Source: Chromera velia
Taxonomy: Eukaryota > Sar > Chromeraceae
Assembly (NCBI GenBank): GCA_018398765.1
Contig: JAHBMJ010001215.1
Span: forward strand, 3,654 to 33,350
Direction of reading: 5' to 3'
Length of the DNA: 29,697 bases
Shown: piece after piece, positions 1 to 10,169 of the stretch
Numbering within the stretch: the first letter of the stretch is position 1
Layout of the letters: every line of letters starts with the position of its first letter
Made by a program: the position numbers and the translations under genes
Notes under the pieces: generated by a model
What the model was told of the DNA's origin: nothing
Databases searched by the model: none
Seen by the model: only the letters and a program-made list of their open reading frames with translations

Positions 1-2
1 GA

Positions 3-82
<80 letters not shown>

Positions 83-91
83 AAAAAAAAA

Positions 92-143
<52 letters not shown>

Positions 144-171
144 AAAGAAAGAAAAGAAAGAAAAGAAAGAA

Positions 172-207
<36 letters not shown>

Positions 208-226
208 AAAAAAAAAAGAAAAAAAA

Positions 227-258
<32 letters not shown>

Positions 259-330
259 GAGCAAGAGAGCAAGAAAGAAAGAAAGAAAGAAAGAAAGGAA
301 GGAAGGAAGGAAGGGAGAAAAAGAAAGGCA
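1..330. repeat. (GAAA)n microsatellite
   Basis: A nearly pure GAAA array with A-runs and GGAA/GGCA variants toward its right end. It probably lies in the last intron of the malate dehydrogenase gene, because the next coding exon begins at 952. The array touches the window edge, so its full length is unknown. Confidence 0.95.
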
Positions 331-583
331 GGCAGGCAGGAAGAAGGAAAGGAAGGGCAAGGAAGCACAAAAAAAAACTCGAAATAGTCTCGGTGAGGGA
401 GATCACACACAAGTGCATCTTGAGACGTCCTTTTTTTAATTTTCACACTGAAGAGAGTGTGTAGAGTGTCGTGTCGATTGTCTTGATATCGACTCTCCAA
501 TTCTTTGTCCTTTTTTTGCGCGCTTCCTGACCTTGTTTCTTTTCTTCCTTGTGAACCTCTCCTTGTCCCTTTCTGTCTTCTGC

Positions 584-616
<33 letters not shown>

Positions 617-951
617 AAAAGGAGGGAGAAGAAGAAGAAACATATAGTCTGTCTTTGTTCATGAAGAAAAGGAGGGAGAAGAAGAAGAAACGTATAGTCT
701 GTCTGTGATATAGTCTGTATGTCTATATGTCATGAAGAAAAAGAGGGAAAGAAACCATATAGTCTGTCTATATGTCTAAGGAAGAGGAAAACGGAGAAAA
801 AAACGGTGCAGTCTTTGTTTGTGCCTGTCTGTCGTCATCTTGTTGTTCCCTGTGCCGGCTTCCCTCTTCTTTCGTCTTCACCCGAAGTTTCCCATTCTCC
901 CCTTTTCCCCTTCTCTTCTCTCTGCCTGCCTGCGTCCCTCCACGCCTGCAG
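331..951 (+). other. Probable last intron of the MDH gene (3' part), low complexity
   Basis: I see no coding exon here. The stretch holds a TCTG run near 583-616 and an imperfect tandem duplication of about 50 bp (about 617-715), built on a purine-rich AAAAGGAGGGAGAAG block followed by TATAGTCTGTCT, with a third degraded copy near 733-775. From about 840 the sequence becomes pyrimidine-rich and ends in CCTGCAG, a good 3' splice site at 950-951. Earlier MDH exons must lie to the left of the window. Confidence 0.6.
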
Positions 952-1132
952 GTACGCTCCCTTTTTCAGCAGCAAAGTGTCGCTGGACAAGGGGGGGGTG
1001 AAGGAGGTTCACGACGTCGGCGCTCTGGATGATTTCGAGAAGAAGCTCTTCGAAGAGATGAAGCCTGAACTCAACGCTCAGGTCGAGAAGGGAATCGCGT
1101 TTGGCAAGAAGTACGCCGAAGAGAAACTCTAG
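952..1132 (+). CDS. MDH: Malate dehydrogenase, C-terminal exon (partial gene)
   Basis: The exon opens after CCTGCAG with one base completing a codon, then encodes about 60 residues ending in TAG at 1130-1132. The peptide contains YAPFFSSKVSL, a KEV..VG.L..FEKK core and MKPELNAQVEKGIAFGKK. These follow the last helix of NAD-dependent malate dehydrogenases of the mitochondrial/plant type, where the pattern is FF.SKV.LGK.GVEEV..LG.LS.FEK..LE.LKPEL...IEKGI.FA. The enzyme interconverts malate and oxaloacetate; the active-site and NAD-binding exons are not in the window. The end, KYAEEKL, is a few residues longer than many homologues. It is not a clear peroxisomal signal, so the compartment is open. 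The gene is convergent with the RNA ligase gene at 2603-8171. Confidence 0.85.
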
Positions 1133-2602
1133 AACCGAAAGAAAAGCAAGAGAAAGAAGGAACAGAAGAAAGAAAAAGAATGAAACGGGGAAGAAACGAA
1201 AGAAGGAAAAAGGTCTTCACTCTGACAGGACAAGCGTCCTGTCTGTCTGCCTGGGTATCTGGCCGGTTTCTTTCATACACTTGTTAGACTGTCTAGCTTT
1301 GTTTGCCTGCTCAATCAAATGGCCAGATAGATCGATGGCCTGCATGCCAGAGAGAAGAGAAGACAAGAGAAGAGAAGAAAGACATAATCACCAAATCCCC
1401 CGGATTTTCTGCATGCTTGCGCACTCGCAGAAGAGTCTGGGGAGGGGGGGGGGAAGCAGAAGTTAGAGGATGAGGGGATCAGAGGGGGGGCGTTGGGAAT
1501 GGACAGACTTTTTTTGTGCGCACACAGACAGCCTCTGGTGGCTCTGCATGGCACGATTCGTCCTGTGAGACTCTGAGAAACATGTGGAGTGAAATGCGCA
1601 ACGGTTGGGTACTCCACGCAAGGGCCGGCAAGGCAGCATGACGTTAAAGTCCAGCTCCGTTGAATGCATGGCCGGTGGACGGATGCGGAGTCGTGCGGAG
1701 AGTCACCCGACCCGCTAGTTTGCTGGAGTTATGCATATAGTTACACCTTCATAATAGGTTATGTCTAAGGCTAGGTCTAAGGTTATGCCGGCCTATTTGT
1801 ATTTCATGCTACGCTAGATACTTGGCTCTATGAATTTTGCCTTTGCATGCCAATGCCTGGGCTAATCTGAAAACTAAATTTCTAGCGAACTTTTCAGTAA
1901 AAACATTTTTTGTAGTGATTGATTGATTTTTGATTGATACAAGATGTTGTTATAGACGCTCACGTGGTGAGTTTAGGTTCGTTAAAGTTACACGATTAAA
2001 CTTTGAGAAATAATACAAAAAATTAATTTATTTAGCGTGCTCACTATAATGTTAACCACTTCAATTCAATTCAATTTAACTCTAGTCTCAAAATTTTTTT
2101 ATGTGGTAGCAGCTGCTAGAGTAGCTGTCCATTCAGTAAAATTCTACTTAGGATAAGATAAGAGATAATAGGATTTATGTTCCGGGTTGTCCCGCGGTCC
2201 ACTGCCGCTTAAAATTAGAAGTGGGGCGCCACTGGCACTATGAGGGAAAAGTGGATTCATAAAAAAAATGGCTAGAAAGATTGCTAGAAAGAGGGCAAAT
2301 CTCTATTTAAAAAAAAAGAAAATGATAGATAACGGCCGGTACGTCGATTAGCAAGTTTCAGCTTCATTCCCAGCCTCGAATCCCAGGCCCATGCACTCGC
2401 ATGCAGTCGCCACAGCCTTCTCGGCGATGGGCTGTCTGGTCAAGAAAGTGGCTTACAGACAGGAATTCATATCTAATGGAAAGAATTGACAATGCAAGAC
2501 GCAACCGTGACCATGAAAGACTTTCAGCAATGTGGCTCCTTTTTGTGGTCAGAAACGGACCACACAATAATAGTCAACAGTCTTAAACGCGCGGAGTGTC
2601 AC
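1133..2602. other. Convergent intergenic region
   Basis: This 1.47-kb stretch holds the two 3' untranslated regions and no ORF that resembles a protein. Bases 1133-1210 are purine-rich. From about 1700 to 2340 the DNA becomes AT-rich, unlike its surroundings, which suggests an old transposon insertion. Near 2171-2215 it carries TTTATGTTCCGGGTT followed by a block ending CCACTGCC; a related block occurs near 26081-26115. A small tandem motif, GCTAGAAAGA, occurs twice near 2270-2292. Confidence 0.5.
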
Positions 2603-3573
2603 TTAGTATCCTTTCACGTTCACAAGCGGAAACAATCTGTGTTTTGCTTTGACCAGCGTCCGCTGGTTGCTCATCACCTCCCCGAGGTCTTTGTAAGCCA
2701 TCGGGGCTTCGTCGAGAACCTGCATGCATGAGAAAGAAAATTAAAGTGTTTGCATGATCGAAGATACGGATAGTAAATCCATGCATCAATATTGTGCATG
2801 TGCACAGACAGCCCCCCGGTGTCAATGCATGCACGTTCGAATTTCAAGAGTAGCCGGAGGTCAGGCGCCCTCAATCAATCCTTTCGGGAAAGAGAGGCAC
2901 TCACTGCCCTCAGTGCCCATGCATTCAGTAATTCAGCAAGAACGGAAGAGGAAAAGACGCATGCATGACACAGAGACGGAAGGGATGGAGGAAAGAAATC
3001 AGGTACTGAAATTATGGTCTCGAATGCTTTCTAGTTCTCCCTCCCTCTCTCGCTCTCTCTCTCACACACACACACACGTGCGTGGAGACGCACACACACA
3101 TATGTGTGTACTCACTTTTTGGTTCACATCGCACGTGATTCCCTCCATGGCCATCCGGAAATCCTTCTGCGCCATCCGGCACAAAACGAAAATAAAAGAA
3201 AGGTGCAGGGACAGAAAGGCAGTCGAGGCAAACGGGAGACACAGAGAGACTCATGAGATGAGGACGCACCCAGACTGCCCCTCGATCAAGGAACGGAGGC
3301 CTTGGCAGATCGACACGGAGAAAAAACAAACCGCTGCTCTCCTTCTGCGCTTTTCTCGCAGACAGTGAGAAGCATACGCACCCAGAAATAGCGAACGTAC
3401 TTGCTTGCGTGCTTGAGAGAGAGAGAGAGAGAGAGTGAGAGAGAGAGAATGGTCTCCCCCGTCCTGCACTTGCCTTCCTCAAATCGCCGCACAGTCAAGA
3501 CAGAACAACAAGAAAGCTGACCGACCGACCTACCATGTCCAACTCTTTGACGGCCTTATTGCGACTCATTCGC

Positions 3574-3642
<69 letters not shown>

Positions 3643-4092
3643 GTCAGTCAGTCAGTCAGTCAGTCGGTCAGTGAGTGAGTGAGTGAGGCAGGCAGGCAGG
3701 CAGGCAGAGTCCACTACGACATGATGAATTTGAGAAGCGTGCGTGAAAGAGGGCTCGAGAAGCACATATGCAGAATGAGTGAGAGAGAAAAAGGACAGAG
3801 AAACAAGCGAGGTGCTGAAGACCGAACTCCTATCAGGAGCGAAGCAAGAAACAATAATGGAGGGAGGGACAAAGACACGATCACACAGGAAAAATCCACA
3901 CCCCAGAAAAGCCTTGCGCAACCAACACCCCCCCAAAAAAGAAAGCATAGGATTCGAACCTGCCGGCACCATGCGAGCACGAATGTAGAGAGGTCCATGC
4001 TCCGAGGCCCTCCGTAATGAAGGACCCTGCAGGTGGAAGTGCATAAGTGGAGACGGAGGAAGGAAACGAACGAAAGAAAGATAGACAGACAG

Positions 4093-4135
<43 letters not shown>

Positions 4136-4160
4136 AAGAAAGCAAGAAAGCAAGAAAGAA

Positions 4161-4191
<31 letters not shown>

Positions 4192-4216
4192 GAAGGAAGG
4201 AAGAAAGAAAGAAGAA

Positions 4217-4247
<31 letters not shown>

Positions 4248-4313
4248 GAAGGAAGGAAGGAAGAAAGAAAGAAAGGAAGGAAGGAAGAAAGGAAGAAAGG
4301 AAGAAAGAAAGAA

Positions 4314-4356
<43 letters not shown>

Positions 4357-7300
4357 GAGCTCTAGAAAACAAGGGGTACGTAGCAGGTCAGAACAGAAGT
4401 CTGTACGGATGTAGTCGATCCTTCAGTTCGCACATCTTCTTTTCGTGCACCAGCGAAAGAAAGGGCAAACAAGACAACCGAAAGTGACCAAAGCCTCCAC
4501 CACTATCTGCACCTGCACAAAGTTTGCTGCCTCCATGCCGTCTTGTGTCCTCTATGCTTTTTCTCCCTTTGTGGTCTTATTTCTTGTCTTCTATTTGTCG
4601 ACAACTGGATCAGCACGCAACAAACAAAATCAGTGTGCATGTCAAAAGACCCACCCACCGGTGCCCATGCTGCCGGGAATAATGCCCAACTGTCCCTTTC
4701 TCGCCGATGTGGCCCCCTTTCGAGTTACCCACAGCTTTTCCTCGACCATCTCTCCTGAATTCTCGTCCCTGTACCTGCACACACGCAGATAGATCGAGGG
4801 CCGGGAGGCGGCATTTCATTCTATCAATACACTTCGTCTCTTCTGATGATGTTATTTTCGTCCCGCCTGGGTCAGACATAAAGGAGGAAACCAAGAAAGA
4901 AAGAAAGAAAGAAAGAGCAACAGCTTCAAAGTGAAATAGAGAAGGGCTTCCCTTCCCGTCACAAAGCAACGTGAGAGGTTTCTGTGCAGAAACAATTCAA
5001 AGTTGTTGCATGGGGCTGTCAGAAACGTCCATCCAGAAGTCTCGGAAGAGACAAAAACAAAAAGAACAAGCAGAGCAGAAATGAGACAAAGAGCAATCAA
5101 AGTAAAAACAACGCACTTGCACATCTCACAGTTGCAGTAGTTGTGATGGATGTTGACCATCTCGTGTTTTTTCATTTCCTTCCCCGTCACATCGCGGACC
5201 ACTCTCGCAAAGCTGTTCATCATCCTCTCTCTGTTCAGCATCGCGTAGTCCTGACACCATCTCATGTCCCTCAGGTAGTCCTGACCTTCTCGAGACCTGA
5301 CAACAAACAAACAAACAAATAAACAAACAAACAAACAAACAAACAAATAAACAAACAAACAAACAAAGGTTAAGTGATACACAGTCAGTCGATCAGGTAT
5401 GGGCAGGTTCGTTGATTCCCTTTTTTGTTTTACTTCTTGGAGCACCTTTTCTCGTGAGAATAAAGAGAAGTAACCACTGAGAAGCTTCACATCTCTCTAA
5501 TAATGCTCCATTTCCTGATTCAGTTGAAGAAATTCTTCTTTGCGATTTGTTACGGTAAACAATGCCGCAATTTTCGTTCCGCTTTCTTTCTACACGAATG
5601 CATTGAGTTGACTGACCTGATTGGAAGCCACGCGAGGCCATTCGGCTTCTCCCCGCTGACCCGCGCGGCCTGTTGATCGTAGTGTTGAGCGATGATGTTC
5701 CCGATGTTGCGGCTGCCAGAGTGCAGCATCATCCAGACGTCGTCGTTCTCGTCGAAGACCAACTCGATAAAGTGATTACCTGCAGGCAGGCAGGAGAGAG
5801 AAAGGAATTAAAATATCAGAGGCGGATGATTTTCTCAATCAATCAATGAAAGAAAGGAATGAATGAAGAAAAACAAAAGTGCGCAAGAAAGAAAGGAAGA
5901 AACAAAGAAACAATGAATGAATGAATGAATGAATGAATGAATGAATGAATGAATGAATAAAAACAACAAATCGAGAAAGATGGAGGCAGGAGGAAACGGA
6001 AGAAGAAAAGAAAAAAGCGAGAAGAGAAGCACCAATTGAAGCAGAAGCCCCCCTTTCCGGTGAGGAGAAGCTGAATAGGGGGCAGGGGCCCGGGCATAAA
6101 AAAAAGGGTGGAAACAGAAGAGCGAAGAAAGGAATGGCGGTCGGAAGGAGCGAGGACGAAAGACAGTGAGTGAAAGGAGGGAGTACGGAAGGAGGGGTTG
6201 GAGAAAGGGGGATAAGGAACGAACAAAAGAACAGAGGGACATACATTTATCAATGTGTTCATGCACGGGGGGAAACCGACCTCCCCCCAATGTTCCCACT
6301 TGACACAGATGTCTCTCCTCTAGCATCTGGAGCAAAGTGTCTGTGGGTCCCACTGCTTCCTGATTGCTGTGTGATCTTCTCTGCCGCTTTCCTTTTGATC
6401 CTTCCACGTTCACCTTGCCTTCCTCCTCTGTGTCTTCTTCCCCTCCCTCTGCCCCCACATACTTTTTCTTCATCAGCCTCTCTACCCCCTCGCGCGCGCC
6501 TTCGACTGGCTCGTCGTAATACGAAAACCCAACAGGCACGAGCTGCTTGATGCCCTTCTGAATTTTCTGTAGCTGTGCGCTGGTGAGGTCGCCCCTCTTC
6601 AAGCCCTCCACCGGGACTGCGCACATGCCACACCCAATGTCCACTCCCACAGCGTTCGGGCAGACGCCATCACGACTGGCGAAAACGGACCCGATCGTCG
6701 CACCTTTTCCTGCAGGAGGGGAAAGGAGAAAGGGGACCACATGATTGGGAGGGTGAAACAAACAAAAAGGAAAGAAAGTCTTTTCGACAGGGGGAAAGAG
6801 AGGGAGGGCACGCAGAGTGGAGAGCGAGTGAGAGCGTCAAAGCGAAAAAGGGAAAGGGACGGCGAAAGAGAGAAAGAGAGAGAGGGAGGGAGGGAGAACT
6901 TGCCCAGGCGAGGGCAAAGTATGTATCGGAATTCAGAATGTCGACTTCGTGTCTCTTCGCGTGTCTGCCTTCCGTGCATGAGTCTGCATGCACCTCTGTC
7001 CTCCCTCTTTTGATCTGTCTGTCTGTCTGCCTGCCTGCCTGCCTGTCTGTCTGCCAGCCTGTGTTGCCCCTGAATATTTCGTGCAAGCTCCTCACTACCC
7101 GCAGACAGACCGACCGACCTACCAAGATGGACGTCCGGCATCGCAGCCACGTGGCCCACCACGAAGGGCTGAGAGGCCAGTGCTTCAAGTTGCCCCCTCG
7201 TGCCCTCGTCCAAATCATCAGTGAACACAAACACAGGACGCTTGGTGCTCTCCAATTGAACAGGAAATTCTGCATGCACGGCAAAGACAAGGAACAGAGG

Positions 7301-7387
7301 AAATGATTCTGTCTTTCTCTGACGCGTGGCATATTCATTTTGTGAATATCGAACCACAAATGTTTTGATGTACATGCGTTCTGGGAG

Positions 7388-7430
<43 letters not shown>

Positions 7431-7438
7431 TGTGTGTA

Positions 7439-7484
<46 letters not shown>

Positions 7485-8171
7485 CCATGCGGGTCTGTGT
7501 CTGACTTACTTACTATGGTCGTTCCCTTGTGCCTCCTCGTCGTCCATCAACTGGAGTCGCCGTAGCTTCTCGGCCCCGGGAGGGAGGAGGGCGATTCGCC
7601 GTCTCTCCTCTTCCATCTCCATACGGTCAGAAAATTCCGAATACTCCGAAGCCGTGGACACAGATCCGGTGACAGAGCCGGACAGCCCCCCCCCGCTCTC
7701 TTCAATTCCGTCTACATCTTCGATCAAGTCTTCGGCCGCAGGAGAAACGGCAGAGAAGGAGACAGGGATGCCTGCAGTGACTGTTTGCGGACCTTTTGCC
7801 CTCCCCGTCTCGTCTCTCTCCGTCTCGCCCAGCAGCTTGTCTCTATTGTACAAAGAGGCTTTGTGTCTCCCCCCCCCACCAGTGGTTTTGGACTTTCTCT
7901 TGGGGGTCCCTTTGCCATGCTTTTCTTTCCCCCGCCCGCCTCTTGTGTGTGCATGCTTTGCACTGAAAAGAAGCGAGACGGGAGGCATGGAGCCAGAGTG
8001 GGCAGAGAACGGTGACGGTGAAGCACTCCGGAGAGAGACGGGGGAGACGACCAGGAAAGCACACTGCCGTCTCCTCTGCAACAGCAAGAGGGGCGGCTCC
8101 CCTTTACATACTAAGAGAAGCAGGGCAAGAGGAATGGCCCAGCAAACCAGCAGTGAGGAAAAGCTTTGCAT
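2603..8171 (-). CDS. rtcB: RtcB-type RNA-splicing ligase, ten exons, with N-terminal targeting leader
   Basis: RtcB joins RNA 2',3'-cyclic phosphate (or 3'-phosphate) ends to 5'-OH ends, using GTP and Mn2+. My exons on the minus strand are 8171-7514, 7269-7123, 6709-6281, 5779-5617, 5296-5117, 4774-4659, 4026-3960, 3573-3534, 3166-3116 and 2719-2603. All phases agree and give 655 residues ending VNVKGY-TAA. Metal and guanylylation residues are visible: D292 and C295 in GVDIGCGM, H414 in GGGNHF, H431 in LHSGSR, H516/H517 in IHHNY and H583 in SHGAGRRMSR. Further family signatures are AAMPDVHLGKGATIGS, WVTRKGA, IPGSMGTG and LDEAPMAYKDL. The type is the bacterial-like one with HHNY, not the animal HSPC117 form. 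The first 220 residues are an extension not found in bacterial enzymes. The donor of exon 5 could instead be at 5123, six bases earlier in the gene. Introns are crowded with microsatellites. Confidence 0.9.
3415..3447. repeat. (GA)n microsatellite in RtcB intron 8
   Basis: A GA/GAGT dinucleotide tract between the 40-base exon at 3534-3573 and the exon at 3116-3166. Confidence 0.85.
3577..3710. repeat. Compound microsatellite (CA)n-(GA)n-(GTCA)n-(GTGA)n-(GGCA)n
   Basis: Five simple repeats follow one another without spacers, starting only three bases from the 3' splice site of the 40-base RtcB exon. On the gene strand the CA tract is the TG tract directly upstream of the TGTGCAG acceptor. Confidence 0.9.
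4097..4357. repeat. (GA)n and (GAAA)n/(GGAA)n microsatellite in RtcB intron 6
   Basis: A GA tract (4097-4131) is followed by about 220 bases of GAAA with GGAA interruptions. It reads as polypyrimidine on the gene strand, inside the intron between exons 6 and 7. Confidence 0.9.
5303..5366. repeat. (AAAC)n microsatellite in RtcB intron 4
   Basis: About fifteen AAAC units with two AAAT variants. On the gene strand this is a TTTG array directly upstream of the TTGTCAG acceptor of exon 5, so the array itself serves as the pyrimidine-rich tract. Confidence 0.9.
5911..5957. repeat. (AATG)n microsatellite in RtcB intron 3
   Basis: About eleven AATG units. They stay open in every frame of the minus strand and so create the false read-through ORF across this intron. 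Confidence 0.9.
7012..7060. repeat. (TCTG)n/(CCTG)n microsatellite in RtcB intron 2
   Basis: A TCTG/CCTG array within the intron between exons 2 and 3. A GACC/TACC run near 7107-7122 covers the exon 2 donor. Confidence 0.85.
7390..7474. repeat. (CT)n-(GT)n microsatellite in RtcB intron 1
   Basis: A CT tract (7390-7412) runs into a GT tract with a few interruptions, inside the 244-base intron between exons 1 and 2. Confidence 0.9.
7514..8171 (-). CDS. rtcB: RtcB exon 1: putative signal peptide plus transit-like leader
   Basis: The first in-frame ATG is at 8171, four codons after an in-frame TAG. Residues 1-24 have a hydrophobic core, LLVCWAIPLALLLLVC, typical of a signal peptide. Residues about 25-90 are rich in Ser, Pro, Leu and Arg and poor in acidic residues, as in a plastid transit peptide. 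Residues 90-219 form a low-complexity linker with KRKSK and acidic/Ser-rich runs. The exon ends before GTAAGT in phase 1, matching the next exon, which starts with AA. The two-part leader suggests import into a plastid of secondary origin; secretion is the alternative. I made no computational prediction. Confidence 0.6.
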
Positions 8172-9825
8172 CCGGCCCTTCTAGTGCACAGGTGAACAAA
8201 CTGGAAAGTACGAATTAGCCAGGGCACGCCAAGAAGCTTCACCGCAAAGTGGGTGTGTCGTCTCCATTGTCTACTGTGCGTAGACGAATTCAAATGTGCA
8301 GTGTATGGCAGTGTGCAGTAGAAACAGCGCGCACTGCATGTCTGCGCGCCAAGACAATCGAACTCAGCATAACTTAGCAGGCTGCTGAATCCAATATCAT
8401 TTCAGCCGCCAATGAATTTGAATCTGACGCAAGCAAGCTTGCGAACGGCCCCGGAAAGCAAGAAAAATGAGAACTTCACAATTGACGCACGCCGGCCAGC
8501 CGACCGGGCGGTCGCGCCGACCCCCCCCCCGCGGGAAAAGCCGCAGAACCCCCCCTCCCCCAGGAAAAAAGCCTGGGCGGCCTGTCACTTTCCGGGGCCA
8601 CTGACGCACGCATACATGGCGGCACGGGTTCATGCACGCTTTTCTAGACCATTTGGGGCAGGATCTTTCCGGGGCCTTTTTTTGGCGAAAGACATTGCGT
8701 GCATAGGCTGGGGTATTTTTGTTTTGTAAGTGCCCCCCGCTTTACTTTTTGGGGTGATGAAATCTCTCTTTAGTGTATGTGCTGGTGCATGCATGCATGG
8801 TATTACACAGCGGGGAGGGTACATATTGCACATATATCTTGTACGCATCATGTTACATCACCCGCATACATGCAGACGCGTCTCCTGCACGAAGTCTCAA
8901 TCTCCAGGATCAATCTCAAGAATCTCCAGGGTAGAGCTAGTATACGCATGACGCTTGACTAGTCCTTTGGCAACGAACTTTCACTTATGAACTTCAGAGA
9001 GATCGGTGATCACACAGCCTGCGAAAGATCTTTCTCTACACAAATCCAGGCAGCTCTTGAAGAAAGTCTTTCACCGGCCAATTTCTTTTCTGCTCGCATG
9101 ATACAACCTAGGATACAACGTTGAACGTACGTACAGGGCCACTACAACCACGGCCCCTTGACAGACATCTAACAGACGCAGTTCAGGATTTCCTTGACAG
9201 ATCTGAATCGAAATGGAAGGGACAGGGACCAATGGGGATTTTGCCTTGCGGGAGGCATGTAGTAAAGGACTCTAAGGTCAGCCTTTTCCCCGAGTAACTG
9301 TTTTCTGGTTTAACGCGGTGTCACCCGTGCCCACTGCATGAGCATCTTTGGATTTATTTCTCTCCTCAGGATTTCTTAGTCTGACGTGCGTATAGGTAAC
9401 ATCATATTCTACCATGCAACCATGGAGAAGGAATCTTGATGACAATGGCTGGTAGGTTGATCCTAACTCGTCCTAACTAGTTGCGCTTCAGGGAAGATGT
9501 CCTGATATGTCCTGCTGAGATTTGAAAGCCTTAGGGATGAAAGTACATGAGAACTAACGTCTCTTTCCAAGAGAAGACCCCTGTTCTCCTGCTTTACTAG
9601 AATCTATGGGGAGGCTGACAGTGGGAGACTGAACAACTGTACTATGTTGAGACGAAAACTCTTTCTCAATAGCCAGAGCGATATGTCTCATTCTAAATAC
9701 GCTTTGGACACCTAGCTCTCGTGACACTATTTGGAAGAAAAACATGCAAAGAACATTGCATGCAGGTGCTATCAGGTGCAAGTTATCTCTTATGGCTGCA
9801 GCCTTTATGTTTTATACGATCGACT
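8172..9825. other. Region upstream of RtcB, no recognised gene
   Basis: The RtcB promoter should lie at the left end. Bases 8510-8570 are C-rich, and two overlapping GCATGC motifs lie near 8787-8798. On the minus strand 9731-9554 could be a terminal exon: it follows TTTTTCTTCCAAATAG, encodes about 58 residues including RELGVQSVFRMRHIALA and ends in TAG. I cannot assign it to a family and found no matching upstream exon, so I give it low weight. Nothing else here looks coding. Confidence 0.4.
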
Positions 9826-9830
9826 GCTTG
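9826..9830. other. Left target-site duplication GCTTG of the chromovirus
   Basis: GCTTG directly precedes the 5' LTR and recurs at 19412-19416 directly after the 3' LTR. Five bases is the usual duplication for Ty3/Gypsy integrases. It shows that the two LTRs belong to one insertion event. Confidence 0.85.
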
Positions 9831-10083
9831 TGTGGGCCTGTTACGAGCGTCGCGCTACGCTAGGGCCGCCGCCGACCTCGCAACGCCGTGTGCGCCCAGT
9901 CTGAATAAAGTGACGTCTGACCTTGACGTGCGAAAGTTATTCTGTGCCAGTCTCTCGATCGTGGTGTTGGCTGGTCTGAATAGTGGATCAACAGATTGAT
10001 TCTACTAGGTCATACTTTAATGTGAGTCTGCCTTCGATCTATGCTTATCGTAATTGAGCCTCTAGTACCGTACGCAGCTTGCA
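9831..10083 (+). repeat. 5' LTR of the chromovirus (253 bp)
   Basis: Begins TGTGGGCCTG and ends CAGCTTGCA, and has the same length as the copy at 19159-19411. By eye the two differ at about 22 positions, 19 of them transitions. AATAAA occurs near 9904-9909 and may be the polyadenylation signal. Confidence 0.95.
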
Positions 10084-10086
10084 GTC

Positions 10087-10100
10087 TGGTAGTACAGAGC
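10087..10100 (+). promoter_or_regulatory. Candidate primer binding site (initiator tRNA-Met type)
   Basis: TGGTAGTACAGAGC lies three bases after the 5' LTR. It differs from the common TGGTATCAGAGC site, complementary to the 3' end of initiator tRNA-Met, by a two-base insertion and one small change. Position and wording make this the likely primer site, now degraded. Confidence 0.65.
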
Positions 10101-10169
10101 TGGTTCGGCGAAGGGACAAATCTTTGCTCATTCTGATTTTCTTTCTTGATGTCTTTTGAACAGTTCTAG

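Noticed and set aside
1126..1132. C-terminal EKL of malate dehydrogenase as a peroxisomal signal
   Set aside because: Glu at the first position of the tripeptide is not a usual PTS1 residue, so the sequence alone does not support it.
3950..3960. Exact tRNA B-box sequence (GGTTCGAATCC on the minus strand) at the exon 7 donor of the RtcB gene
   Set aside because: The following bases do not complete a T-arm, no matching acceptor stem or A box lies 40-90 bases upstream, and the upstream bases encode the conserved RtcB SHGAGR region. I take it as a coincidence.
3881..4487. Long Lys/Arg/Glu-rich (plus) and Phe/Leu/Ser-rich (minus) open frames
   Set aside because: These are translations of the GAAA/GGAA microsatellite, not genes. 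The only coding part is RtcB exon 7 at 3960-4026.
5835..6761. 308-residue open frame on the minus strand
   Set aside because: It contains RtcB exon 3 (6709-6281) but runs on both sides into intron, including the AATG array that has no stops. Only the exon part is protein-like.
7414..8184. 256-residue open frame on the plus strand
   Set aside because: It is the antisense of RtcB exon 1 and begins in a GT microsatellite.
8397..8729. Overlapping open frames on both strands
   Set aside because: They cross C/G homopolymer runs, have no recognisable motif and no splice context.
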